A stretch of 64,000 nt of DNA from Terrilactibacillus tamarindi (lineage in GTDB: Bacteria; Bacillota; Bacilli; Bacillales; Sporolactobacillaceae). The stretch's first letter is position 1, and the number at the start of each line of letters is the position of its first letter. Under the pieces are notes generated by a model. The model searched no databases and had not been told where the DNA came from. It saw only the letters and a program-made list of their open reading frames with translations. Made by a program: the position numbers and the translations under genes. Of the stretch, positions 1-6,339 are shown in pieces. Location of the stretch: positions 62,001-126,000 of the forward strand of contig NZ_WNHB01000007.1 of assembly GCF_009718825.1 (NCBI RefSeq), written 5' to 3'.

Positions 1-905
1 AAGTTACTGCATCTGCAACTGGCGAAGCAGGGGCTATTCATGGTTTTACAGTTACTGTTAAAGATGCAAGTGGTAATGTAAGGACTGGGGCATCTAATGC
101 ATTATCTAGTTTCTCTGAAGTTACTCAGGCTACTGAAGATCATGCTGACGGTTCATCTACATTCCAAATCGGTGCTAACACTGGTCAAAACATCAACTTA
201 GCAATTAAAGACATGGGTTCTTCAGCTCTAGGGATAAAAGACCTTAAAGTAGGTAACCAAGGTCAAGCTAACGTAGCAATCAAAGTTATTGATGAAGCAA
301 TCGCAAAAGTTTCAGCAGAACGTTCAAATCTTGGTGCTACTCAAAACCGTTTAGAACATACTATCAACAACTTGAACACTTCTAGCGAAAACTTAACTGC
401 TGCTGAATCTCGTGTCCGTGACGTAGATTATGCTTTAGCTGCTTAAGCAGTGACAAGCACAGTCGTCCTAGCTGGTAACGGCTAGAGATCATTATCGGGT
501 GAATTGCTGGAAACCCCTTAGAGCTTTTCTTGCCACAACGTAGTTGGAAACGACAAGCGTGATGGTTTGAAAAAAGAAAAGATTGGGCAATCAGCAACCA
601 AGCTCCTGTCTCGAAAGAGTGGAGAAGGTTCAACGACTAGGATAGACCATCTAAAAGCTAAGCTTAAGATGATGAAATCCATAGGCGAAGCAATGGTCAT
701 CAGCATTGTGAATCCGAAGTGCCCGACCCCTACTAGATTGCTAGAGGGTGAAGATATAGTCTGGTCATTTGTGAAAGCAAATGTTCGCACGATGGCGAAA
801 GAAATGATGGCACAAACTAAGAACTCTATTCTTTCTCAAGCAGCACAAGCAATGTTGGCTCAAGCAAACCAACAACCACAAGGAGTTTTACAACTTCTTC
901 GTTAA
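1..905 (+). CDS. hag: Flagellin, C-terminal part, split by a group I intron
   Basis: Flagellin is the filament subunit exported through the flagellar type III system. The reading frame is open from base 3, so the N-terminus lies outside the window. Exon 1 (to base 428) ends in the conserved ESRVRDVD of the D0/D1 helix. Exon 2 (792-905) restores MAKEMM and the usual tail ending ANQQPQGVLQLLR. Joined at 428/792 the protein reads RDVDMAKEMM, exactly the family pattern. Read without splicing, the frame runs into YALAA and a stop at 444-446, losing the 37-residue C-terminal helix needed for polymerisation. The gene ends at a strong terminator (925-955). Coding assignment is secure; splicing is inferred from intron structure. 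Confidence 0.93.
429..791 (+). ncRNA. Group I self-splicing intron in the flagellin gene
   Basis: Core elements are visible in order: a P-like element (GAATTGCTGGAAACCCCTTA, 501-520), R (GTTCAACGACTAGG, 628-641) and S (AAGATATAGTC, 751-761); GACTA in R and TAGTC in S can form P7. The P1 helix pairs GAT(426-428)/TATGCT with AGCACAGTC (456-464), placing a U-G wobble at U428, the hallmark of a group I 5' splice site. P2 can form from CTAGC/GGCTAG (about 468-485). A P9-like hairpin ATTTGT-GAAA-GCAAAT precedes the terminal G at 791. There is no intron-encoded endonuclease. Group I introns in flagellin genes are known from thermophilic Bacillus/Geobacillus. Boundaries are inferred from P1 and from protein conservation. 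Confidence 0.9.
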
Positions 906-924
906 TATTATTAACCAAATTGGG

Positions 925-956
925 GACCCTAGGATTATTCCTAGGGTCTTATTTTT
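925..956 (+). terminator. Terminator of flagellin
   Basis: A perfect 10-bp stem, GACCCTAGGA / TCCTAGGGTC, with a TTAT loop is followed by TTATTTTT, directly after the flagellin stop codon. Confidence 0.9.
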
Positions 957-960
957 AATT

Positions 961-1358
961 GCATTCATCCCAAAATATAGAAGAAAGCTGATCTATGGGA
1001 AACTGAGAAAAGACATTGGATCGATATTAAGAAGGCTATGTGAGATGGAAGATGTAGAAATAATATAAGCACATGCCATGCCTGATCACATACACATGTT
1101 GGTCAGAATACCATCCAAAATGTCTGTCTCATACTTCATGGGATACTTAAAAGGGAAAAGCTCTCAGATGATACATGATCGACATGGAAACTTGAAATAT
1201 AACCATGGGAATCGTATATTTTGAGCAAAAGGTTACTATGTAAGTACAGTGGGATTAAACGAAAAACAGTGGCCAAATATATTTGAGAACAAGAATCAGT
1301 GGATCGTTTGCGAGACAAAATGAACAAGCGAGAATATGTAGATCCATTTAAAAAATAG
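961..1358 (+). pseudogene. tnpA: IS200-family transposase TnpA, degraded
   Basis: The frame from 961 reads as an IS200 TnpA (HUH-type Y1 transposase): FIPKYRRKLIYGKLRKDIG, then the HUH motif in PDHIHMLV, MGYLKGKSS and GYYVSTVG with the catalytic tyrosine region. It is dead. The first ~20 codons are missing, with the similarity starting right after the flagellin terminator. There are internal stops at 1066 (taa) and 1222 (tga), then a one-base loss near 1267, followed by another in-frame stop near 1285. The end DPFKK-stop at 1356-1358 matches the family's C-terminus. Family membership is clear from motifs; which insertion sequence it came from is not known. Confidence 0.88.
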
Positions 1359-1430
1359 GTTGGAAGTTAAACGGTTGGCGGTCAATTTAGAGGTTACTTT
1401 ATGGACTTCGTTGGTAAAGTGCAATCAAAA

Positions 1431-1449
1431 CCGCCCGTTCTACGGGCGG
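1431..1449 (+). repeat. Right-end hairpin of the IS200-like remnant
   Basis: CCGCCCG-TTCTA-CGGGCGG forms a perfect 7-bp stem about 70 bases after the tnpA remnant. IS200/IS605 elements carry subterminal hairpins recognised by TnpA, so this is probably the relic right end. No recognisable left-end partner is seen. Confidence 0.6.
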
Positions 1450-1484
1450 ATAGTTATTAAGAATGTATTGAGGAGTGATTTATT

Positions 1485-1838
1485 GTGTATGGTGAAATAA
1501 TTTCCAAATTAATTAACGGTGACAAACAAATAGTAGATGATTTTGTGCGGGCTAAATACATATGGGATAAATTCTTTGATGAAAAGGGAATAAGTACGGA
1601 TGATATTTCAAATCTGTCAAGAAACTTTTTGTATCAGGACGCAGCTTTTACAGAGGAATTTGGCAATAGACTTGGTGTTAGATTATTTGTACTATCTGGT
1701 TTGTATCAATTTTATCCATTTGGTGGTAATAATGAAACTTTGGCAAAGAAATTACTACAAGGAATACAAGATAGTAGTATCAGTTCAGAGTCAAAAATGT
1801 TGTTTGTAAACTATGGAAAAGTAGAAAATTTGATTTAG
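1485..1838 (+). CDS. Hypothetical protein, flagellin-region cargo
   Basis: A 117-residue protein with a GTG start and a good ribosome site (AGGAGTG, 1471-1477). I do not recognise a family. It is mixed charged/hydrophobic without signal peptide or membrane segment. The middle (GVRLFVLSGLYQFYPFGGNN) is aromatic-rich and the C-terminus ends abruptly (YGKVENLI), which could be natural or a truncation. It has its own terminator and lies between the IS200 remnant and the second flagellin 3'-end copy, so it looks like a separately acquired single-gene insert. Low-GC composition resembles the other inserts in this region. Confidence 0.6.
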   Translation: MYGEIISKLINGDKQIVDDFVRAKYIWDKFFDEKGISTDDISNLSRNFLYQDAAFTEEFGNRLGVRLFVLSGLYQFYPFGGNNETLAKKLLQGIQDSSISSESKMLFVNYGKVENLI

Positions 1839-1919
1839 AAACAGAAATAATTTTACGAAGAAAAATAAGTATATATCATAAACATTAAGGTTTGTTAATG
1901 ATGTTCCTCAAAACTGTAG

Positions 1920-1948
1920 CTTCTCTCATCGGAGGGGAGTCCTTTTTC
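1920..1948 (+). terminator. Terminator after the 1485-1838 gene
   Basis: CTTCTCTC-ATCG-GAGGGGAG gives an 8-bp stem including two G-U pairs, followed by TCCTTTTTCT. Confidence 0.65.
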
Positions 1949-1967
1949 TATTATGGAGGATGCAGAA

Positions 1968-2126
1968 GGTGACTAGTCACCACCCGAATTTTACTAGGAT
2001 GAAGATATAGTCTATTCTGTGACTGAAAGGAATAATCGTAAAGTAAATGAACCAACAACCACAAGGAGTTTTACACTTCTTCGTTAATATGTTTTTCTGA
2101 ACGGACTTATTTAATTGAATAGGTCC
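1968..2126 (+). repeat. Flagellin/intron 3'-end remnant, copy B
   Basis: From about 1979 the sequence reads CCACCCGAATTTTACTAGGAT followed by the intron S element (GAAGATATAGTC, 2001-2012), then a scrap of the last flagellin exon (AACCAACAACCACAAGG, about 2050) ending in CTTCTTCGTTAATAT. A hairpin GGACTTATT/AATAGGTCC (2103-2126) takes the place of the flagellin terminator. The exon is frameshifted by a lost base (TTTTACACTTCTTCG against TTTTACAACTTCTTCG). The 5' part of gene and intron is missing. The 14-bp palindrome GGTGACTAGTCACC sits at its left edge (1969-1982). Confidence 0.8.
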
Positions 2127-2186
2127 ATATTGCTTTTATTCAGGTTGTATGATATATTTACACCTGAATCAAAAAGGAGGATTGCG

Positions 2187-2603
2187 ATGAAAGAAAAAAA
2201 GGTTTTACTGCGCATACCATATAATTTATATGAAAAAATAATGTCAATAAGTAAGCAACAGAAAATGTCTATTAATGCATTCGTTCTTTCTGCAATAGTT
2301 AATGCTTTGCCGGAGAATGAAAAACACCTTTATAGTAGACCCTTACGATTAATAGACAAAACAAAAATGGCGTGTGAAAATGGACAATTAAAACATCTAT
2401 TTTCACTTAAAGATTTTAAACAGTGGATTTTTGAATATAACATCATTAATGACGCCACTGGAAAACCGTATTCGGATAATTCAATTAACTCATTGTTGAG
2501 TAATTCCTCCTTGGAAAATAAAGGGAAGAACAAAAATTTAAATGAAAAGATTCTCTATAGAAAAAAAATCAATAATATAAATCACTATTGGTTTGATATC
2601 TAA
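2187..2603 (+). CDS. Ribbon-helix-helix domain protein
   Basis: A 138-residue protein starting at ATG 2187, chosen because AAAGGAGG ends 7 bases upstream; an upstream in-frame start at 2115 has no ribosome site and lies inside the preceding hairpin. The first 45 residues (KVLLRIPYNLYEKIMSISKQ, then MSINAFVLSAIVNAL) have the strand-helix-helix pattern of Arc/CopG-type DNA-binding domains. The remainder, about 90 residues rich in K, N and S, is unrecognised; such fusions occur in mobile-element regulators and antitoxin-like proteins. No partner toxin is adjacent. It is a single-gene insert bounded by flagellin 3'-end copies B and C. The fold assignment is probable, the role unknown. Confidence 0.72.
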   Translation: MKEKKVLLRIPYNLYEKIMSISKQQKMSINAFVLSAIVNALPENEKHLYSRPLRLIDKTKMACENGQLKHLFSLKDFKQWIFEYNIINDATGKPYSDNSINSLLSNSSLENKGKNKNLNEKILYRKKINNINHYWFDI

Positions 2604-2654
2604 CTCTTTGTTAACTTACAATTATGTGAAATTATCTGTTGTTTGTAGCTACAG

Positions 2655-2834
2655 TCCCCACCCGAATTTTGTCCAATAGATTTGGAGATTACTAGGATGA
2701 AGATATGGTCTATTCTGTAACTGTAACTGAAAGGTACAGCAGCAAAGCAAGCCAACCACCAACAAGAAGAAATTCTTCAACTTCTTCGTTAATCAAATAT
2801 CAAAAAGGTCATGGGGTTTTATTCCATGGCCTTT
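2655..2834 (+). repeat. Flagellin/intron 3'-end remnant, copy C
   Basis: CCACCCGAATTTTGTC (2658 on) and GGAGATTACTAGGATGAAGA precede an altered S element (AAGATATGGTC, 2700-2710). Then come GCAAAGCAAGCCAACC and CTTCAACTTCTTCGTTAAT, a degraded flagellin tail. The hairpin AAAGGTCATGG/CCATGGCCTTT (2804-2834) follows as terminator and also serves the minus-strand gene that converges on it. The 5' part of gene and intron is absent. Confidence 0.8.
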
Positions 2835-3334
2835 AAAACATTTGTATGTTTATTTTGAGAATATAGATAAGCAAACCAAATACCATGGCTTTTAAAATAT
2901 CCAGTTTTCTGATGAAATTCATCTAGAATTTTCAGATCATGTTGTTTTAAATTAATTTGATAACCCTTGTTTTTTATAGAATCGTTACGTACTAGATCAA
3001 TATGGTTATGAAAAAATTCTTCAAAATACAGTTTGTCATCTAATTTAAGGTTAATAAAATTTAATTTCTGAAGTAAGATTCTAAGGTGACTTGATGGTTT
3101 AGTGAGCTTGATTTCTTGAGGTAATTTTAATGTTGTTCGATGTCGAAGAGGATATTCTTGTAAATCTTTAGTTGCAAGTAGAATGTCTTTTCTTTTCATG
3201 CCGTCGCATAGGTGAGGTCTAACCAAAAATAAAAAATATAGAATGGAAGGGCGATCATAAAGAATCAGACGTTTTTGGCCGTCAATAGAAAAGCGTAGGT
3301 TGAATGTTTTAATGTTTGCCGTGCCTGTCACCAC
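2819..3334 (-). CDS. Hypothetical protein, possibly truncated at the N-terminus
   Basis: A 171-codon frame on the minus strand, not recognised as a family. It is basic and rich in K, L and F, without membrane segment. Its nominal GTG start lies inside flagellin remnant D (which begins about 3327), and no ribosome site precedes it, so the true N-terminus was probably replaced when the remnant formed; an internal ATG (residue 46) also lacks a ribosome site. Its stop codon lies inside the hairpin of remnant C. It is the only insert in this region on the opposite strand. Coding character is reasonable (long frame, sensible composition) but function is unknown. Confidence 0.5.
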   Translation of the reverse strand: MVTGTANIKTFNLRFSIDGQKRLILYDRPSILYFLFLVRPHLCDGMKRKDILLATKDLQEYPLRHRTTLKLPQEIKLTKPSSHLRILLQKLNFINLKLDDKLYFEEFFHNHIDLVRNDSIKNKGYQINLKQHDLKILDEFHQKTGYFKSHGIWFAYLYSQNKHTNVLKAME

Positions 3335-3505
3335 CCGAATTTTGTCGAATAGATTCGGAGATTACTAGGATAAAGATATAGTCTATTCTGCTACCTATAG
3401 GTACAGTGGCAAAGCAAGCGAATCAACAACCACAAGGGGTTTTACAACTTTTTTGTTAATATCAGATTGTATGGCAGGGACTCAAGTTTTGCTGGGGTCC
3501 CTTTC
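3327..3505 (+). repeat. Flagellin/intron 3'-end remnant, copy D
   Basis: GTCACCACCCGAATTTTGTC (about 3327-3346), AGATTCGGAGATTACTAGGA, then S element AAAGATATAGTC (3371-3383), then exon sequence TGGCAAAGCAAGCGAATCAA and CAACCACAAGGGGTTTTACA, which still reads AKQANQQPQGVLQLF. A terminator hairpin AGGGACTC/GGGGTCCCT (3476-3502) with CTTTCTTTTT follows. It is closest to copy C, with which it shares about 60 bases of intron-like sequence that the intact intron does not match upstream of S. Copies B-D may therefore come from a different intron allele. Confidence 0.82.
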
Positions 3506-3548
3506 TTTTTGTCTGTTTGATGCTTAATATAAAAACAAGAGGTATAAA

Positions 3549-3707
3549 ATGATTGCTGATTTTTCGGAGTTTACATGGTTTTGCAATAACTCTGAGTTGA
3601 TAAAGATATCATCTCGCGCCGTTCTAGTAGCACCAGTCTTTCTATCATTTATAGAAGAGGGCAAAATAGAGCAGCGGTATGATGTAGGAATAGAGTTTTC
3701 AGGATAA
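3549..3707 (+). CDS. Small hypothetical protein
   Basis: A 52-residue frame, MIADFSEFTWFCNNSELIKI to a stop at 3705-3707, too short for routine calling. A weak ribosome site (AAGAGGT) lies just upstream. Composition is protein-like, with an acidic N-terminus and the stretch AVLVAPVFLSFIEEGKIEQR, but I recognise no family; it may be the remnant of a longer gene whose frame continues degraded downstream (LFIQFKLSEYMIK). It is transcribed towards the ATPase-nuclease operon but separated from it by about 260 bases. Confidence 0.35.
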   Translation: MIADFSEFTWFCNNSELIKISSRAVLVAPVFLSFIEEGKIEQRYDVGIEFSG

Positions 3708-3860
3708 CCCTTATTTATACAATTCAAATTAAGCGAATATATGATAAAATAGTGGCTCCAAGGAGTGGGGTGTTTATAATGCACCATATTATCGTTTTGC
3801 TATTCGTCCTCCATTAAAGTCAAATCAATATAACCTCCTTTTTTAACTAAAGCTAAGTTA
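3708..3860. other. Non-coding stretch before the ATPase gene
   Basis: AT-rich, no convincing gene. A ribosome-site-like CAAGGAGTGGGG near 3760 precedes only a 12-codon frame starting at 3779. The minus-strand frame across 3524-3787 has no ribosome site and is treated as a shadow. Confidence 0.4.
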
Positions 3861-3900
3861 AAGGCATAAAAAGGTGTGAAAAGGTATGTAAAGGTATGTT
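3861..3900 (+). promoter_or_regulatory. Four 10-bp phased direct repeats upstream of the ATPase gene
   Basis: AAGGCATAAA, AAGGTGTGAA, AAGGTATGTA and AAGGTATGTT follow each other without spacing at 3861, 3871, 3881 and 3891. Looser TTAGGTTTAA and TTAGGTTAAA units follow at 3901 and 3923. A 10-bp period puts each AAGG on the same face of the helix, as expected for cooperative binding by a regulator. The first codon of the ATPase is 67 bases downstream. Confidence 0.55.
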
Positions 3901-3967
3901 TTAGGTTTAAAAATAGGGGTATTTAGGTTAAAATATAAACATTAAGGTATATAAGGAGGGGAAGACT

Positions 3968-5176
3968 TTGGTAAAACTCCGTTCAAATGAAGTTTTTAAA
4001 CCGGGCACATTTCCAAAATATACGTATGTTTATAGGAAGTCATCGGATTTTGGTTTTACATATGAGTTGCGTTTAAAACAGGCCCTCAATACTCCCGGAT
4101 ATTTAACATCTATAATAGGTCCATCAAAAACGGGAAAAACCGTTTTATGTGAGAAAGTTATTGGTATTGATAATGCGGTTTCTTTAACAGGTAGTGATTT
4201 AAAACATGGTTTGGATTTTTGGGAAATCATTGCTAAAAAAGTTGGCCTGTCGATTAAAGGTGAATACTCAGAAATGATTAAGGTTAGAGGAAATGATTAT
4301 ACTCCAGAAGATAGATCAGTTATTAATAGAGAAGAATATATATCAAGTAAGGATAAGATCATTCAATACTTTAAAGAGAATAATCTAGTTTTAGTTTTGG
4401 ATGATTTTCATTATGCTCCAGAAGAATTGCAGTTAGACATAGCTTATCAATTAAAAGATGCTATTAGAAGGGAGTTTAAAGCTGTAGTTATAGCACTCCC
4501 TCATAGAGCTGATGATGCGATAAGAAAAAATCCGGATTTGAGTGGCAGATTAAATTTAATAAATATAGAACCGTGGAAAGAAAGTGAACTAAAGGAAATC
4601 GCAGTTATTGGTTTTGAAAAACTAGGAGTCCAAATAAATAATGGTTTTGCTTCAAAGATGGCGATGGAAAGTCTTACCTCTCCACAATTAATGCAATCGA
4701 TCTGTTTAAATTTATCTCTCATTATAAATATTGACGAGGATGAAAATATAAAGGAATTAAAAGATCAGGAAAAACTAGAAGAAAGTTATCGTTTCACAAC
4801 TATAAATCTACCATATAAAGAAGTTGTTAAAAAATTAGAAGCAGGTCCATACACACGGGGACAAAAAAGAAAAAGATACGAGTTGGCAAATACAAATGGG
4901 GAGAAAGTAGATATTTATAGTCTTTTACTAAAAGCAATAGCTCAGGATCCTCCTATAATAAGTATCTCTTTAGAGGAAATAAAACAAAGAGTAGATCAAT
5001 TAACACTGATATCACAGGAAAGAATAGATAGAAAAAAAATTAGAGATGCTCTTCAAAAAATTCATGATATTATGTTATCAAGTGAATCCATTTACCAAGT
5101 TTTTGAATGGAAGGATAATCAAATCTATATTCTAGATCCATTATTTCTATTTTATTTAAGATGGAGAGCTAATTAA
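3968..5176 (+). CDS. AAA/STAND-type P-loop ATPase of a two-gene module
   Basis: A 402-residue protein with TTG start behind AAGGAGGGG (3952-3960). Walker A is GPSKTGKT (51-58) and Walker B LVLVLDDFHYA (140-150), where the second D is followed by FH. A basic stretch SGRLNLINIEPW fits sensor/arginine positions of ORC/AAA_16-like ATPases. Residues ~300-402 look like a winged-helix region ending LDPLFLFYLRWRAN. No membrane segments. The gene is followed after 34 bases by a restriction-type nuclease, forming one operon closed by a terminator at 6078. Nuclease-ATPase pairs of this kind are typical of phage-defence modules; this particular pair is not one I can name. ATPase assignment is firm, defence role inferred. 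Confidence 0.85.
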   Translation: MVKLRSNEVFKPGTFPKYTYVYRKSSDFGFTYELRLKQALNTPGYLTSIIGPSKTGKTVLCEKVIGIDNAVSLTGSDLKHGLDFWEIIAKKVGLSIKGEYSEMIKVRGNDYTPEDRSVINREEYISSKDKIIQYFKENNLVLVLDDFHYAPEELQLDIAYQLKDAIRREFKAVVIALPHRADDAIRKNPDLSGRLNLINIEPWKESELKEIAVIGFEKLGVQINNGFASKMAMESLTSPQLMQSICLNLSLIINIDEDENIKELKDQEKLEESYRFTTINLPYKEVVKKLEAGPYTRGQKRKRYELANTNGEKVDIYSLLLKAIAQDPPIISISLEEIKQRVDQLTLISQERIDRKKIRDALQKIHDIMLSSESIYQVFEWKDNQIYILDPLFLFYLRWRAN

Positions 5177-5210
5177 ATAGATATTCAATAGAGTGGAAGG
5201 GGCCGTGTAT

Positions 5211-6053
5211 ATGTCTATAACGAACCTAAATAAATCCCCTAAAATAGCCATACAGGAAATAAATAAAAAAATTAATGACTTAGAAAAGGTTATAAAGCTA
5301 TACGAGCAGAACAAAGGGAATCTTAGTATATTTGAGGATTGGAAAAGTGATGTAAGAAATACATTGGACCAAATGTTTTCTGAAAAGTCAATAGGCAAAG
5401 ATTTTTTACGTGAGACAAATGTATTTGTCAATAAATTTTCTGAAACAGACACTAGTAATAAAGTCAACAATGCCTTTAAAAAAGCAATGGTTTTTTTGGA
5501 GAATCTAAAATCTAATATTGAGTCAGGAATTTATCTTTCAGAAATAAATGGTGATTCTATAGATAGAACTTTGGCTATTATCATTATTAGAAGAATTTTG
5601 CTAAACTTTTATGTACATATAAAGGCTATGTATCAGAATGATGTTCACGGAAACGGTAAAATTAAAAAAGATGATTTAGATAAAATTAGAATCGGGAACG
5701 AATATGATGTTCAACGAATATTGTATTCTTTAATCAAACCAATATTTCCATATACAAGATTAGAGGTATTTGATGATGTTGGTTATAATTCGGTAAGGTA
5801 CGATATTATATTGGAGGAATATGGGATAGTAATCGAGGTTAAGTGTACAAGACCAAGTATGACTGAACGTAAAATAACAGAAGAATTAGGTGCAGATTCA
5901 TTTCACTATAAAGCCGATCACCTTTTCTTATTTGTTTTTGATAAAGAGAAAATAATTAAAGATCCTAAAGTCTTTGAAAGAGCATTTAATCGAAAAAAGA
6001 ACGACTTTGGTAAAGAACTAGAAACAATCGTTATTCAAGAAGTTACTTTTTGA
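5211..6053 (+). CDS. DpnII/MboI-fold PD-(D/E)XK nuclease
   Basis: A 280-residue protein; ATG 5211 is preferred over GTG 5193 because GGAAGGGG lies 8 bases before it. The N-terminal half is a predicted helical region. The C-terminal half (~158-280) matches the REase_DpnII-MboI pattern: IGNEYDVQRILYSLIKPIF, then RYDIIL (D198), IVIEVKCTR (E209-x-K211) and HLFLFVFD, with the closing KDPKVFERAF typical of that family. The catalytic D...ExK is intact, so cleavage of nucleic acid is likely. It is the second gene of the ATPase operon. In this family the ATPase partner probably senses or regulates while this subunit cuts. Target and trigger cannot be told from sequence. Confidence 0.85.
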   Translation: MSITNLNKSPKIAIQEINKKINDLEKVIKLYEQNKGNLSIFEDWKSDVRNTLDQMFSEKSIGKDFLRETNVFVNKFSETDTSNKVNNAFKKAMVFLENLKSNIESGIYLSEINGDSIDRTLAIIIIRRILLNFYVHIKAMYQNDVHGNGKIKKDDLDKIRIGNEYDVQRILYSLIKPIFPYTRLEVFDDVGYNSVRYDIILEEYGIVIEVKCTRPSMTERKITEELGADSFHYKADHLFLFVFDKEKIIKDPKVFERAFNRKKNDFGKELETIVIQEVTF

Positions 6054-6077
6054 GTGTCCTCAAATAAAATGGTGTGT

Positions 6078-6112
6078 AAAGAGCCTAAATTGTGTGATAG
6101 GCTCTTTTTAAA
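6078..6112 (+). terminator. Terminator of the ATPase-nuclease operon
   Basis: AAAGAGCCTA / TAGGCTCTTT (6078-6087, 6098-6107) forms a perfect 10-bp stem and is followed by TTTAAATTT. Confidence 0.85.
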
Positions 6113-6271
6113 TTTATTTTTATGCCTCACTTTGTAGTGATTCACGCCTTTGTTCAACTATTAAGCCATACACGTATCGATGGTTAAAATACAATGGAAA
6201 AATTATCTTTAGGTCTTCGTATTCGAAATCAGTAACAATAATAGTTTTTAAAACTCTTTTCAATATCTTTC

Positions 6272-6298
6272 TAAACAATCTTATTCATAATCCGATAT
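6272..6298 (+). promoter_or_regulatory. SigD (flagellar) promoter of flaG-fliD-fliS-fliT
   Basis: TAAA (6272-6275), a 15-base spacer and TCCGATAT (6291-6298) match the SigD consensus TAAA-N15-GCCGATAT except one base. The site lies 42 bases upstream of flaG. Confidence 0.8.
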
Positions 6299-6339
6299 AA
6301 ATATTAGATAATTTTTGACTCTAAGGGGGTCCCATACAT

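Noticed and set aside
567-905. 112-codon frame starting inside the intron and running into the flagellin tail
   Set aside because: It has no plausible ribosome site; its first 75 codons are intron core sequence and only the last 37 are real flagellin exon 2.
3524-3787. 87-codon minus-strand frame
   Set aside because: No ribosome site, opposite to a more protein-like small plus-strand frame at 3549-3707.
3968-6053. Classical type II restriction-modification system
   Set aside because: The nuclease has a DpnII/MboI-like fold but there is no methyltransferase gene; the partner is an ATPase.
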